A stretch of DNA of 64,000 nucleotides from Metellina segmentata (Eukaryota; Arthropoda; Arachnida; Araneae; Tetragnathidae), in contig OX375883.1 of assembly GCA_947359465.1 (NCBI GenBank), positions 91,816,911 to 91,880,910 on the forward strand, read 5' to 3'. Positions 11,631 through 22,659 of this stretch are shown piece after piece. Below the pieces are notes generated by a model. It was not told where the DNA came from, ran no database searches, and worked only from the letters and a program-made list of their open reading frames with translations. Position 1 is the stretch's first letter, and every line of letters starts with the position of its first letter. The position numbers and the translations under genes are program-made.

Positions 11631-11914
11631 AACTATACATCATTCGGGCGACAGTTGTCGTTTGGTGTAAACTTCAATTTTGTGCAGTTTTTTGACTCCG
11701 GAAGCATAGCTACTCAGTTGAGAAAAAAAATTGAAAACTTTTTAGTCTCTTCTGCATCTAAACAGATAGATAAAAATTGCAAAAATGTTATTTTTTCGGA
11801 AATATATAATTAAATTTATAAATATACACTAATAAGTTCGCTGCTTTAATATTTTGAACAAATTTTTATAACACACACACACACATATCTATAATAACAC
11901 AAAACAAGCATATT

Positions 11915-12424
11915 ATTTAAAAAACTAAAAACGAAACTCTAAACTAATATGGTAATCATATCAAGGCAAGCAATATAATTTCAAAAACAAAAGGAAATTC
12001 GAAATAAAAGCCATAAGGAAATTTTCGAAAATGAAAGTTTTGTTGACACAGGGAGAAGCCTGACACAGATAACGCAAAATGATGTTTCTACATATGAGCA
12101 GTAAAACGTTAAAAACTTGCTCATACACTTCCCCAAACACCATTAAAAGCAGGTATACAAACAAAAAAAATTGTAGGAAGAAAACGAATCGACTGCTGTT
12201 GCGGATTTGATTTCGTTTTCTTCCTACTCTTTATAATGTTTTGTATGTTTGCTTTTTATTGGTTTGGGGGAGGGTATGAGCAATTATTAGCGCTTTACTG
12301 CTCATTTGTAGAAAGCGCCATTTTGTGTTGACTGGGTCAGGCTCCTCCCTGATCCACCAACACTTTCATTTTCGAAAATTTCCTTTCGTTTTTATTTTTA
12401 GTTTCCCCTTTTGTTTTTTAAATC
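11915..12424. repeat. Large imperfect inverted repeat (foldback)
   Basis: The left arm (about 11915-12188) and right arm (about 12212-12424) are imperfect reverse complements. The innermost 16 bp (12173-12188 against 12212-12227, GTAGGAAGAAAACGAA) pair perfectly around a 23-base loop. Other paired blocks include ATTTTCGAAAATGAAAGT against ACTTTCATTTTCGAAAAT and a TATGAGCA-containing block. No protein is encoded. It may be a foldback transposon or an inverted duplication. I could not find a convincing target duplication. Confidence 0.75.
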
Positions 12425-12806
12425 ATTTTTTAAAGACCGCTTTGATGCATCTCTAAGGGTAACAACAGAGGACAGCACGCCTTGTCGTTTTTAACCACTG
12501 AGATGACATCGCCTGAACTGGTACCTCGCTCTCCGAACTTCCCCCACGAACCCAAAGGTTTATTTCTGGCCATAGTTTCGAATTCGCAATCCACCGCGGC
12601 ACCATTTTTTGTCAATGAAATTTTTATTATTAGATAAAAATTAAATTTAGAATGTGTCAAGACAAATCAGAAGTTGAAGAAAGTGAGAAACCTGTTTGAA
12701 GGGAGGGGGGGGTAAGTGAAATATAAGTCATATTCGAAAACACAAATCTCGTAAACATCAGGCGAAAAAATACAATGAAGGATTGAAATTTTATAAAAAG
12801 ATTTTA
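12425..12806. other. No gene seen
   Basis: A moderately AT-rich stretch with a G-run near 12700. Short open frames only, none with recognisable motifs. Confidence 0.45.
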
Positions 12807-13018
12807 GTCATGACTAGGGCAACAAATGCAACTTTTTTTCACAAGACAAGTACTAAAAACAAAATTCCTCCTACATGGGGTGTATTGTTAGTGAGTTATA
12901 ACCGGCAACATAATTGCAACTTTCTACATGATTGCAACTTTTTACAATTTAGCTTAAAATTAATTAATATGAAATTACTATTCCATTTTTTTGCCCTCTG
13001 AATCAACCCTTCGATCAC

Positions 13019-13523
13019 GTGTATGATCTTGCGAACGCCGAAGTATTGCGGATCAAACAAGAAGTTCATGGAAAGAAGGTGTTCGTCCGAACAGACAAAA
13101 TTGAAATTAATGGCAAGAAGTACTTTTAACACATTGGTTGGCACTCTTGATAACCCAGGGGAAACTTGCGTAATCGACTGCAGAGTTTGCAAGGTGAGTG
13201 TCAATCATCAATATGTTATTCACCTTGTAGATGACGTTTTAAAATCTCTGAATGTTGAGCGAAAGGATTTTGCGCTTCTGATATCCGATACAGTATATTA
13301 TATGACTGCGGCTGCAATCACACTCAAGGTGCTTTATCCGCGATTGCTCCAAGTTACTTGAGTGGTACACTTGTTTCACAACTGCAGAAAAAGTCTAATG
13401 TAACAATGTCAGGCAACATCAATCTCTTTTGAGCGCAGTTTCTCAATGTTAAAGAAATTACTGACCAAGGATAGGCCATTCAACGACATCAACGTTCTTC
13501 TATATTTAATGATGTACAGATAA
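13019..13523 (+). pseudogene. Internally deleted hAT transposase
   Basis: Three pieces can be read. In one frame YDLANAEVLRIKQEVHG... (about 13023-13130) is followed, after a frameshift, by the block VDDVLKSLNVERKDFALLISD (about 13225-13290), which looks like the hAT catalytic region. After a large deletion, SISFERSFSMLKKLLTKDRP (about 13413-13480) gives the C-terminal hAT dimerisation domain and ends at TAA 13523. The central part that should separate these blocks is missing. The same layout occurs in the 44208 copy, so the deletion predates both and the family is probably non-autonomous. Confidence 0.8.
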
Positions 13524-13575
13524 ATTTTGAATTATTTCATTTTTTACTAATAATTTATTTTAGATTTTAGTGTAT

Positions 13576-14338
13576 CAGGGTGGTAACAGAACCTGGAAAT
13601 CAGGGAATTCTCAGGGAAAATTTTCAAATTTTACAAAAAATCATGGAAATTTTGACAACTTATACGGCTACTATTATCGTTTGTCCTATTTAGAGATGCG
13701 CTATTACGATTGCTTTTGAGAATTGAATAAATCGTATTCGCCATAAATTGTAATTCGAATAAAGAACCATAGCATCGTAATTTGTTAACACCGCGGAAGC
13801 CGCCGCTGCCGTTTTTTTTCGCGGCTGCAAAGTCTTGTCGCCGTGAGGCTAGCAATACAACTTGTGGGATACAATTTGAAATTTTTGTAGCAAATGATGT
13901 TTTTTGTGTATTAAATTAATTATTTTTGTTTGCCATTATATTTTTGAAGACCTTTTTATGTATATTTGCATTTGGTTTCGATAAATAGTATGACAATGTA
14001 GGGTCAGGTGTAAAAAGTTCATAATCAAAATATTTTGCATTTTTTCTCCAGTTTTTCAATTGCAATTATAACAGTTCCATTAAGGTTTCCAACCCTTACA
14101 ATAACAATTAAAATATAGGTAGAGAAAAAATACAAAATATTTGTGGAGAATGATTCTTTTATATCCTCTGACCCTAAATATTTAAAAATAGTGTTGTGTG
14201 GATACTGTATATCGATACCAATCACGGATCACAACATTTCTTAAGGGAATTGTTAAATCAGGGATATATTTGTGAGACTATCAGGGAAATCATGGAAATT
14301 TCAGGGAACTTTTTTTCAAGGATTTTGTTGCCACCCTG
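13576..14338. mobile_element. Nested DNA transposon with CAGGGTGG ends
   Basis: The ends CAGGGTGGTAACA and TGTTGCCACCCTG are inverted repeats, and the subterminal regions repeat TCAGGGAA. The flanks are TGTAT on both sides (GTGTATC if the terminal C is counted as target). The matching empty site in the second hAT copy (about 45955-45970) reads TTGTATCAAA, confirming insertion. No transposase is recognisable. Superfamily is uncertain: possibly hAT-like ends, but the duplication is 5-7 bp rather than a clean 8. Confidence 0.75.
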
Positions 14339-14448
14339 TGTATCAAAAATAAATGCAACTTTATTTTCATAAATGCAACTTAGGGGGAATGATAAATGCA
14401 ACTTTTCCCACATTTTTACTGCAACAAAAAAGTTGCCCTAGTCATGAC

Positions 14449-14917
14449 TCAATGTTATTTCCTTTTATATCGCCTACCCTGGAATGAAGCTAAGCGAAAT
14501 CCTATTAGTATTTCGTCAAAGTCCTTCTATCTCGGAACATGCGGGATTGCTGTGATTAAACTGCTCAATCAATTGCCTTCTACAGACCCTTTGACGTTTC
14601 GACCCTGTGGAGAATGCCGGCGAGCAATTACAACGTGTTGCAACTTTGGTGGCAGGTGACGGGAAAGAATGCGAATGCCCCGTGGTCATCCGTCACCGCC
14701 CCTCGAACGGTATCGCCAATTACTCGACAATTCTCCATACCTACCGAACATTGTTCGTCCCCTTTTCTCAAGGATTTCAAATGTCAGGAATCACTATTGT
14801 AGTTTTCAGGAAGGACTTTGTGTGAGTATGACAAACATCAGCGGGGGAAGATAAAGCATTGCACGTGAAGCGAATAATCCCTGTCAAGTCGTGCAGGGTA
14901 GAAGTAGGTAAGTAACG
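14449..14917. other. No confident gene
   Basis: Several overlapping short open frames (14396-14659, 14607-14825) lie in a locally less AT-rich patch. I recognise no family and see no transposon ends. Confidence 0.4.
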
Positions 14918-15003
14918 TCGCTCTGGAGCAACACGACGGGCTATTGGCGACCACCAAGTGATAGTTCGATCCGAGGACGACACCACTTTATTTTGAACAC
15001 AAT
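14918..15003 (-). mobile_element. SINE-A 3' fragment, minus orientation
   Basis: ACGTCGCTCTGGAGCAACAC-GGGCTATTGGCGAC and GATCCGAGGAC match the inverted 3' body of the SINE at 15316-15642. Confidence 0.65.
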
Positions 15004-15315
15004 CGTTTCAGTGCAGCTCAATCCATCGAGCCAACCTCTTCTCATTGGTTGAAAAAAGTCGCGTTATTTATCATCTACTTTGGGAGTGTATAAGTAAATA
15101 AGTAAAGATACAAACAAGTTTGTTTACCTTTTACGCTGCGTTTAACGTTACATTAACAGAAACAAAATGCATTCGCTTCCGAACTCTTTTTGAATTTAGT
15201 AACCATTTCACAAAACTGAAAGAGAAAGATATTTTGTTCCAGCAAACCTCTTTATAAAATATCCGATATGTTCATATTTATATAAATATCTCGATAGTTT
15301 CCAACCTGGATCACG

Positions 15316-15642
15316 CCGACCAACCGGTATAGTGGTTAAGGTGTTAGCCTCTAGATCGGAAGGTTCCCGGTTCGAATCCGGGTCCGGGCATGGATGTTTG
15401 TAAGCGTATGGTGTAGAGGCGGCTGGTGCACCTTAAATCTGTCGTGGCCGAAAGTCCTCACGTTGGGTTGGTGTGGAAGTTTGGAGAGTGGGGTGCCAGC
15501 TCAGGTGTTGCTTCGTCATCTGACCGTGGTTCAAAATTACGAGGTGTTATCCTCGGATCTTTCCCTTAAAGGGACTGATCCCGGACCGTCGTCAATAGCC
15601 CGTTGTGTTGCTCTAGTACGACTTTAACTAAACTTACCATTA
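15316..15642 (+). mobile_element. Full-length tRNA-derived SINE (family A)
   Basis: A 327-bp element is flanked by a perfect 15-bp target duplication, CCAACCTGGATCACG (15301-15315 and 15643-15657). The head contains a polymerase III A-box-like TAGTGGTTAAGG (about 15330) and a perfect B box GGTTCGAATCC (about 15370). A body without tRNA similarity follows, then a tail ending ACTTACCATTA. It encodes nothing and would depend on a LINE for mobility. Fragments recur at least ten times in this window. Confidence 0.9.
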
Positions 15643-15869
15643 CCAACCTGGATCACGAAAAGCTTTAAACTGATACAATAAATAACAGTTTGACTTAACC
15701 ATAAAATCATATATTATCGGTTAACTGTGCCTCCGTACGCTTGTCTTGTTTATAAACATCCGTAGTTACTTATCTCGAACTCAAAGTGGAGGCTAAGTGA
15801 CGAACCGTTTTTCAACCAATGAGATGAGGTTGGCTCGATGGATCAAGCTGCCCTGAACAACTTTTATTT

Positions 15870-16045
15870 TGAACCACGGTCAGATGCCGAGGCAACACCC
15901 GAGCTGGCACCACACTCTCCAAACCTGCACATCACGCCAACGTGGTCATTTGAGGCCACGGCAGATTTAACGTGCACCAGCCCCATTTGCACTCGGTAGT
16001 TGGATTCGAACACGCGACCCTCCGGTTGCAAGTCCGTTACTCTTC
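15870..16045 (-). mobile_element. SINE-B 5' portion, minus orientation
   Basis: The body (GGTGCCAGCTC...GTGGCC...TTAAATCTG equivalents) matches SINE-A. The tRNA-derived head differs and reads on the minus strand GAGTAACGGACTTGCAACCG then GTGTTCGAATCC as B box. The same head type occurs at 22660-22865. Confidence 0.65.
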
Positions 16046-16183
16046 CGTATTTTTTAAAAACTTTCTAGAATGCTCAAAATGAAAATTTTAACGTTCCGCT
16101 TGCCTAGGTTGCCTTTAAAAAACGAAATAACCATTATACAGATTGGTTGCCTCAACCTGCCATAACTCGCTACTTAAAGAGTA

Positions 16184-16441
16184 TCAATACCGTGTTAAAC
16201 GTAGACTGTAGTTGTACCCAAATAAGTACTTCATAGGATGTTTTGAGTTACATTCACATACAGAGTTATATTTTTCATCTTCCAGGTTCGCTTGACGTAT
16301 TTCTTCTTTTGTATCATTGAAACTTTCCTTGTTGGTGTGTTTGTCCATTACTTGACGTTGTCTATCTTGTGTTTGGTACAGCTTGGTTAAATATGGCCTT
16401 CCGCTACAGAATACAACTAACCATAAAAATAAGAGGGGCAT
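16184..16441 (-). CDS. Hypothetical small secreted-type protein or first exon
   Basis: An 85-codon frame starts MPLLFLWLVVFCSG, which has the hydrophobic core and small-residue end expected of a signal peptide. A hydrophilic, charged segment (residues about 28-60) follows. A good splice-donor sequence (GTATGT) lies after codon about 60 (DEKYNS), so the true exon may end there and the remaining codons may be intronic. It sits in one of the few stretches without recognised repeats. I do not recognise a family, and chance cannot be excluded. Confidence 0.3.
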   Translation of the reverse strand: MPLLFLWLVVFCSGRPYLTKLYQTQDRQRQVMDKHTNKESFNDTKEEIRQANLEDEKYNSVCECNSKHPMKYLFGYNYSLRLTRY

Positions 16442-17555
16442 GAGACTGCTGATATAGTCAACGATTTAATGTTCAACCTCATTCAGTAAGCTACCATCAT
16501 TGCTTATACTTTTGTGATATTTATCCGCCAGAATCATCATATCCTCACTAATCGCTGCTACTTAACCTCATTTCAACATAATTTTTTTAACCTCATAAAT
16601 ACAGCTCTCACGAAATCGAGACCCATACATCGAATTAAGCCACAGCTAAATTAATTCTGGAAGGAGGGGATTGTGTGTGGTGTGAGCTTAAGCTTTTTTT
16701 AGCCACTCTACAAAAATTTACTTATTTATTTACAATACAATAAGGTGTTTCGAAAATATGAATCCAAAATTGTATTTCAGATAAGGAATTAAGGCTCCTT
16801 CGGAACCAGGCACCCTGAATAAACGGTAAATACAGTCCCAAATTGTTTTGGTATTTTGTAATATCTCACTGTATGCTTAACTACCACTCATTGTAATACA
16901 TTCTCTTCCAGCATCATCTACACCCACTCTTCTACTCGACATCCCAGTCTTTGTTTACACTTACGATAGATTCATGAAACCCATAAAAATTCTGAACAAA
17001 AGATCATCCTTACCTGGAGACGAAGGACCATCATCCCATGATCTACATTAAATATCCATTTCCCGTCCGTCCAAATTGTAAAGGGCCCCAAAGAAACATT
17101 TGTTGTCCAAAAAATGTCTGCCAGAAATACCACGTTTAGTTACAAGAGGGCGCTGCTTAGGTGAGTTGACAACATCGTTTCTTTAGGACGAGACGTCATT
17201 CTCCGCCCGGATTTTCAATGGCATGCATCGCTATACAAATCCGAAGCTTGCCGTTGAAAATCCGAGAGGGGAGTGGCTGACTGTCAACACGGACCATCCA
17301 TCGAAGAGTGTGCAGAATGAAGTGAGACGTCATCTGGAATTTTTCGGATGGTTGCAGCATGGATTCGTGTATTATCAATTCGGCGACTATCAATTTAACA
17401 AGAAGTGTAAAAGCTAGGAAATTTTTTTCTTCTACCAAACGGAATTCTACAGTTGAGGAAGGCTACAATTGCTTTATATACTACGAGCGAAACAACCTGA
17501 CCTTACACGGGTTGAATTGCTTGATTCTAGATTGAAGAAAAATTATCAGAATATA
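16442..17555. other. No confident gene; apparently single-copy DNA
   Basis: No transposon ends or repeat fragments were recognised. A 65-codon plus-strand frame (17223-17417, NPRGEWLTVNTDHPS) looks protein-like but matches no family I know. A short inverted repeat with CGGATTTTCAATGGC flanks 17211-17265. Confidence 0.4.
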
Positions 17556-18832
17556 CAGAGGCTGTTCGCACATTTTTTAGTCGATTTTGGTTAGTGGTAA
17601 TAAAAATTCGTTTGCTGCAAAAGAAATAACTGCAGTTGTCCTATATTTTTAAAAGTCAAAATTATCGTCTGCGGCTTGAGAGGTTTGTTTTTATTCAAAA
17701 TGGCGTTTTTAACGAAGCAGTGGTTCGAAGGCTATATTTATGCTCTTTCCGAAGAGAAATATTCATATTCCGTTACCCAAAAACGATGTCAGAGTCATGG
17801 TTTTGTGATATTTAAAGCGTCGATAGGTAATATCGTCAACAAGAAAGGCAAAAAACGTCAAATTGGAGCCTCGAGTGGGACAAAAATTGCAAACAAGTAT
17901 CCAAGGAAGAAACGGACATCTTCGACTATTGCAAAGGTACGTTGTTTAATGTTAAAAGAAAATCCCCCTAGCAAAATTATTAAAATGCTCGGTGTCCACT
18001 GTAAACAAAATGATAAACGTTGATTTAAATCTTGAGAAAGCGAAAAAACGCAATGTGCATCGTCTTTCTCCAAAGCATATCGCTGAACGCAGGACACGCT
18101 GCCGAATTCTATATGAAAAACACTTATCCAAAGAAAAATGGAAAATAATTATCACAATAGATGAATTATGGGTGTATTTAAATGATTGCAGCAAAAAAAA
18201 AGAGGCATTTATTATCAGAAAAGGGGAGAAAAATATTTAAGTACATTGTTCACATAATCGAAAGAAAGTTTTTCTAAGGGATTGATGATTGTTGCTGCTT
18301 TTTCATATAATAGCAAGTTAAAAATAAAGAGAATGGAAAAAAATGTCAAGATTAACTCCAAATACTATCAGGAATATATTTTATCGCCAATTTTTCTGAA
18401 TGAGATACCATCGCTTTACCCACAGTGCCATCAATCTGTGGAACTCCATCAAGACAAAGCTAGCAGTCACACATCGAAATCCACTGTAAATTTCCTAAAA
18501 GAAATGGAACTAAAAACCGGTATCAAGGCCATACCCTTCACTGATATCCCTACTAAATCTCCCGATGTACTTCTACTTTCGGACTTTTAAAATCTGCATT
18601 ATCCAAACGTCGTCCCACAACCCTTACAGGACTCTGGAAAGCTGTTCAGGAGGAATGGGATAGAATACCTCTTCTGACGCTTCAAAAGGCATTATTATCG
18701 TGGAAATTACGGTGTCGAAAGATAGTTTAGAATAAGGGCTATCAAATGGAACATTTAAAACACAAGAATTTTATGTAATTTAGTTTTATGAATAAAATAT
18801 ACATTGTCTAAAAAATGTGTGAATAGCCTCTG
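17556..18832 (+). mobile_element. Mariner-like element, complete ends, dead transposase
   Basis: Inverted repeats of about 25 bp begin CAGAGGCTRTTCRCACATTT with two mismatches between the ends. Both are flanked by TA. Length 1277 bp is normal for mariner. The transposase runs on the plus strand. Confidence 0.9.
17676..18730 (+). pseudogene. Mariner-like transposase, several frameshifts
   Basis: The N-terminal DNA-binding part is at 17700-18000 in one frame. A frameshift then leads to ITIDELWVYL (first catalytic Asp, about 18160), another to LHQDKASSHTSKSTVNFLKE (second Asp, about 18453) and KSPDVLLLSDF (third Asp region). The C-terminus GLWKAVQEEWDRIPLLTLQK follows after another frameshift and ends at TAG 18730. 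Between the second Asp and the Asp of SPD I count 36 residues, more than the 34 of classical mariner. Exact subfamily is not assigned. Confidence 0.85.
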
Positions 18833-19994
18833 TATAATCATTTTTATCTATCGCGGAATAAAATAATATTTTAACACCTTTTGACCGATATCTTTATAAT
18901 TTGCACAACTTATTGAACACAGGTACTACACATGCATATCCATTCATGTAATGCATTTCACCCTTGCTTGTATGACAAAGCTACAAAATGACGAATGGTG
19001 ACACTAAGGCTATTACTCAGGGCCGGTCCGAGAGAAATGTATTGCAGATGAGGATTTGCCCCCCCCCATGAAGTAGGTGAATACCATACTTTGTTACCTC
19101 AACTGAAATTTCAAACCGTAAACTTTACGAATATTTTCGAATGGACAAGCAGACATTAGACTACATCTTAAACAAAATTGAATTCCTGATTTAAAAAAAA
19201 AGATGGTATAACCTTCACCAATAGAGAATTCTTCCTCAAGAACGTCTGATGGTAACTCTGAGTTAAGTCATTTCGAATTGTTAGTTTTAATATTTTTATT
19301 ACGAAAGAAAAGGATTAGATGTGTGGGCTAATTTTCATCAGGTATTTACAATAATAGTTTTGAAATTTTTATTATTTTGGGCCCGAGATGGCATTATTAG
19401 CCGTGGTCGAATTCCAAGCAAGTCGAACTCCCGCCCTCATTACATTTAACAGCAAAACACCAGAACGTTAAACAGAAAAATATATGTAAACACTTTTTCA
19501 AAACTAATTTTAATAAAGAATACAAAAAAAATTATTTCACAGTTTTAATTTTAAACAAAATACCGCACCAAATGCAATTGCGGTTCAGAAATTCATCAGT
19601 TTCATTTGAGGCGGTGCGCAGTGCCTCATACAATTCATTATGTGGTTTGTCTGTTCATTTGAGTTTGATGAGGGTCCACCATAACTGGAACTAGAGCTGG
19701 GAGTGTATAGAATGTCTTGTGTAGCTGGGTAAGCAAAATCGTTCACTAGTTGCTGAACTCTGTTTTCTGAACCGAAATTTCAAGACCCGTATTTCTTTGA
19801 ACCTCAGCTGATAGCAATCTGATTAGTTGAAAAGTTTGGGTTTTAAAGTTTTTGTGTACTGCGTTTTCTGCTGCCTTTCATAATATATTGAAAGGTATGT
19901 TGTTCCAATTCTTTATTACGGTCAGTTATGTTTCTATGGCACAGAAAATCATTGGCTTTAGCTTCTGGGAACTTTAATGCAGCTACAGTTGAGT
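18833..19994. other. No confident gene
   Basis: A CAGGGCCGGTCC word at 19019 resembles some hAT ends but has no partner. On the minus strand a 46-codon coding-like segment (about 19983-19842, with FPEAKANDFLCHRNITDRN) ends in a stop and matches nothing I can name. Confidence 0.4.
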
Positions 19995-21124
19995 TTTTAC
20001 AATTACCCCACATTTTTCAAGGGAAGGGGTAGTTGTAAACAAAGCCTTGACAATAGTTTCGTTCAATTTGGATGGTAAACCAATATTTTGTCCCGTGTAA
20101 TTTTGTATTTATCGCATTTAGTACGTTTGAATTGCGTTTTATTGCATTTTTCGTGTTCTTGGGGAGTAGGAACACCGATTTACTAAAACTTCACACATAT
20201 GGTGAAGTTCTTAAAACTGACCAAGTACTGTCACGCTTGAAGGAGGCAGAAGAGAAAAGGAAGCCTGGTGAGAAGATAGTGAAAGAGCCAGAAGGGTATG
20301 CAAGAAACCAAGTAAGAAGCAAATGGAAAGGAAAGCAGAACGCGAGGATGAGGAACTATTGAAAGAATTGACTAACATTGATGGTGAAGAGTTTGAAGTT
20401 CTCCAAACATTCAAGCAAATTATAGACGACTAGCTTGTAGGGGAAGTTAAATATTTTGGACCCATTCACAGAAGACATTGAAACGACTACGTTTCTACTT
20501 GTAGATGTTCAGGGGGGGGGGGAAGAAAACCCATTTTTCGTTTGTATGAAGGGTGGATGTTGTTTCAGAAGAGGAGTTTAAGATCACCAGACTCAAATGC
20601 ATCGACTAAATTCGCTGTGGTTGAAAAAGACTAATTCTCTGTTACCAAAGACCATGTCAAAGCAATTTTACTTACTTTAACCTGTAGTAAAGAAGGCCGT
20701 AGAGAAATTTTCCAATTTGAGGGCACTGTTAATGTGTAAGAAATGTAATCTTTGTTTGTTTGTTTTTCGTACCTAAGCTTGTATTTTTAGGTGTTTTTTT
20801 TTTTTTTAGTTTTTTGTTTTTTACACTAAATACATTCTTTGTTCAGTAAATGTTCGAATTATTTATTCTTATGTATTCCTGGAAGTTCACCTCATGATCA
20901 ATGCAACTTTCAAGTGTCAGTATATTTTCCTGGGGTAAGAAGGGGAAGTATTTGGTAAATGTAAAGATAAAAACGGGGTTATTGTAAACATAGTATTAGA
21001 AGGGTAAAAATACCATTGGAGTTCCTTCTACTGCCATGACTACTGCTCATGCTGTCGCTTATTCAATATCACGAGGAAAATCGTTGTTTACAATCACCCC
21101 TACTTTCAGGGGTAGTTGTAAACA
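19995..21124. mobile_element. Probable pogo-like element remnant bounded by hairpins
   Basis: The left boundary (19995-20040) and right boundary (21085-21124) are each a hairpin made of TTTACAATTACCCC and GGGGTAGTTGTAAAC. A third partial copy (GGGGTTATTGTAAACA) lies at 20975-20990. Between them is the C-terminal part of a transposase-like protein (20072-20433). Assignment to pogo/Tigger rests on that C-terminus and is tentative. No TA duplication could be fixed. Confidence 0.5.
20072..20433 (+). pseudogene. Pogo-type transposase C-terminal fragment
   Basis: After a non-coding-looking start the frame becomes strongly helical and charged (GEVLKTDQVLSRLKEAEEKR, about 20196-20255). It then shifts frame near 20340 into EDEELLKELTNIDGEEFEVL and a stop at 20431-20433. 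A charged coiled tail after a segment like this is common in pogo/Tigger-type transposases. The catalytic domain and CENP-B-like DNA-binding domains are absent. Confidence 0.45.
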
Positions 21125-22289
21125 CGTGGGATATTTAATTTATTTTCTGGAATCTTCGTACTAATTAAATATCAAAGCATAATAGTGACAAGTTGGTTTA
21201 GTAGGGTTAACAATATTTAATTACTTTATCACGAATTTGAAAATAGGGATTGAAAGTGAACTTACAAATTATGTTTACAATTATTCCGCGTTACCTTACG
21301 TCTTCAATACCCTATCTCTGTAACAATATCCTTCCATTCTTGGTTCGCAACGTTGCGGTTAGCATAGCCCTTCAACCTTTTGTCCCAAATGACACTTTTT
21401 AGAAATTAAAATAGCTTTATCTGCATCCATTTTGTTCCAACAACCAAAGACCACGGAAGTATAGAACGGAATAACACAGCAAACTAAACGAGCGAGCCAA
21501 GCGGGAAGAGAATTAATAATTCATTCCGGTTAAAGCGGGTAAAGAAGGTGGACTATAACCGTACGAATACAGTTTTCGCTACTTCCCCCCCGCTCAACTG
21601 CCGCGATAAAGCTGGAAGCGGTGCACTATGGACGTACCCTTAGAAATGGAACCCCGCGGAATGGAAAATATGCCTTTCCAACCCGTGTCATGGTGGAGGG
21701 ATTGATTCCTTATAATTAGAACTTGCGCAGCGAAATAAAATAAAAGTTGGGAAAAAAGTTGTTCGAATTATATTAATTCGCGATTCGTTTTTTTTATCTA
21801 TTGATCTTGCACAGTTGCCACAACTGACCAATAAAAAGTGCCCAAAATTTAGAAACGTGAAATTAATTCAGAGCGAAAGAAATTATCACTGCATGTGATA
21901 AACAAACACGAGTTTCCGTAAATTCCCGCTCGTTAAAAATAGCGTCAACCAAATATTCAGAAATCATTTACATTGCTCAAAGAATAAAAATAAAGCTTGA
22001 AATAAGTGAAGTATAAGAGCTAAAATTCCATAAAAAATAATTGCTTGAAATAAAAGCATCTAATTCAAAATTGGTCGGGATTTTTACTCATCAAACTCCG
22101 TGCCACTTAGGTCAAGGGGTTGAAAAGGAATAAAAGAGTTACGGGTTTTATTGTGGAAAAAGGATCTCGAATAATTTTGCGTTCTTATTCCACGCGTATA
22201 ATCAGTCGTAGCGTATGCAAAACAAAATGCAACTTTAATTCATTTCCTTAAATAAAAATGTGCTAATATTTTGGGAATTTCTAATTGAC
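21125..22289. other. No gene seen
   Basis: A mixed-composition stretch, including a local less AT-rich patch near 21540-21660. No protein motifs, transposon ends or RNA-gene boxes were recognised. Confidence 0.45.
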
Positions 22290-22528
22290 CTCGTTCTAGA
22301 GCAACACAACGGGCTATTGACGACGGTCAGAAGACGAGGCGATACCTGAGCTGGCACCCCACTCCAAACTTCCACATCAATCCAACGTGTAGACTTTCGG
22401 TCACGACAGATTTAAGGCGCACCAGCCGCCTCTACACCATACGCTTACAACCATCCTTACACTAACCTGGATTCGAACCAGGAACCTTCCTATCAAGAGG
22501 ATAACACCTCTACCACCAGACCATTTTC
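22290..22528 (-). mobile_element. SINE-A copy, minus orientation
   Basis: The inverted SINE-A sequence can be followed from the 3' body (GAGCAACACAACGGGCTATT) to the head, with the inverted B box GGATTCGAACC at about 22470. The internal part between the 3' body and the centre is partly deleted. Confidence 0.75.
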
Positions 22529-22659
22529 TAGTTTTGATTTGATGACCTTTGTTTTTAGATTGTATAGTAGACACCTTAAAATCGGAGCTAACAGTTCCAG
22601 AATAACGCAATAAAGTAGCTTAGCATCTATCCCCAATGGCAAGATCCGCGGAAACCATC

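Larger units (their letters stand above)
12815..14440 (+). mobile_element. hAT element 'A', copy 1, with palindromic 8-bp target duplication
   Basis: The ends are TAGGGCAAC and GTTGCCCTA, flanked on both sides by GTCATGAC (12807-12814 and 14441-14448). An 8-bp duplication and TAGGG-type ends are diagnostic of the hAT superfamily. The subterminal regions are full of the repeated word AATGCAACTTT. Internally there is a shrunken transposase (13019-13523) and a later insertion (13576-14338). A second copy with the same ends is at 44208-46060. Confidence 0.9.

Noticed and set aside
14396..14825. Overlapping open frames after the first hAT copy
   Set aside because: They start in hAT sequence, overlap in several frames and show no family resemblance.
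15330..15395. A genuine tRNA gene (A and B boxes present)
   Set aside because: It is the head of a dispersed SINE with a target duplication, and the arms do not fold into a full cloverleaf by eye.
19019..19035. CAGGGCCGGTCC as a hAT terminus
   Set aside because: No inverted partner or target duplication could be found.
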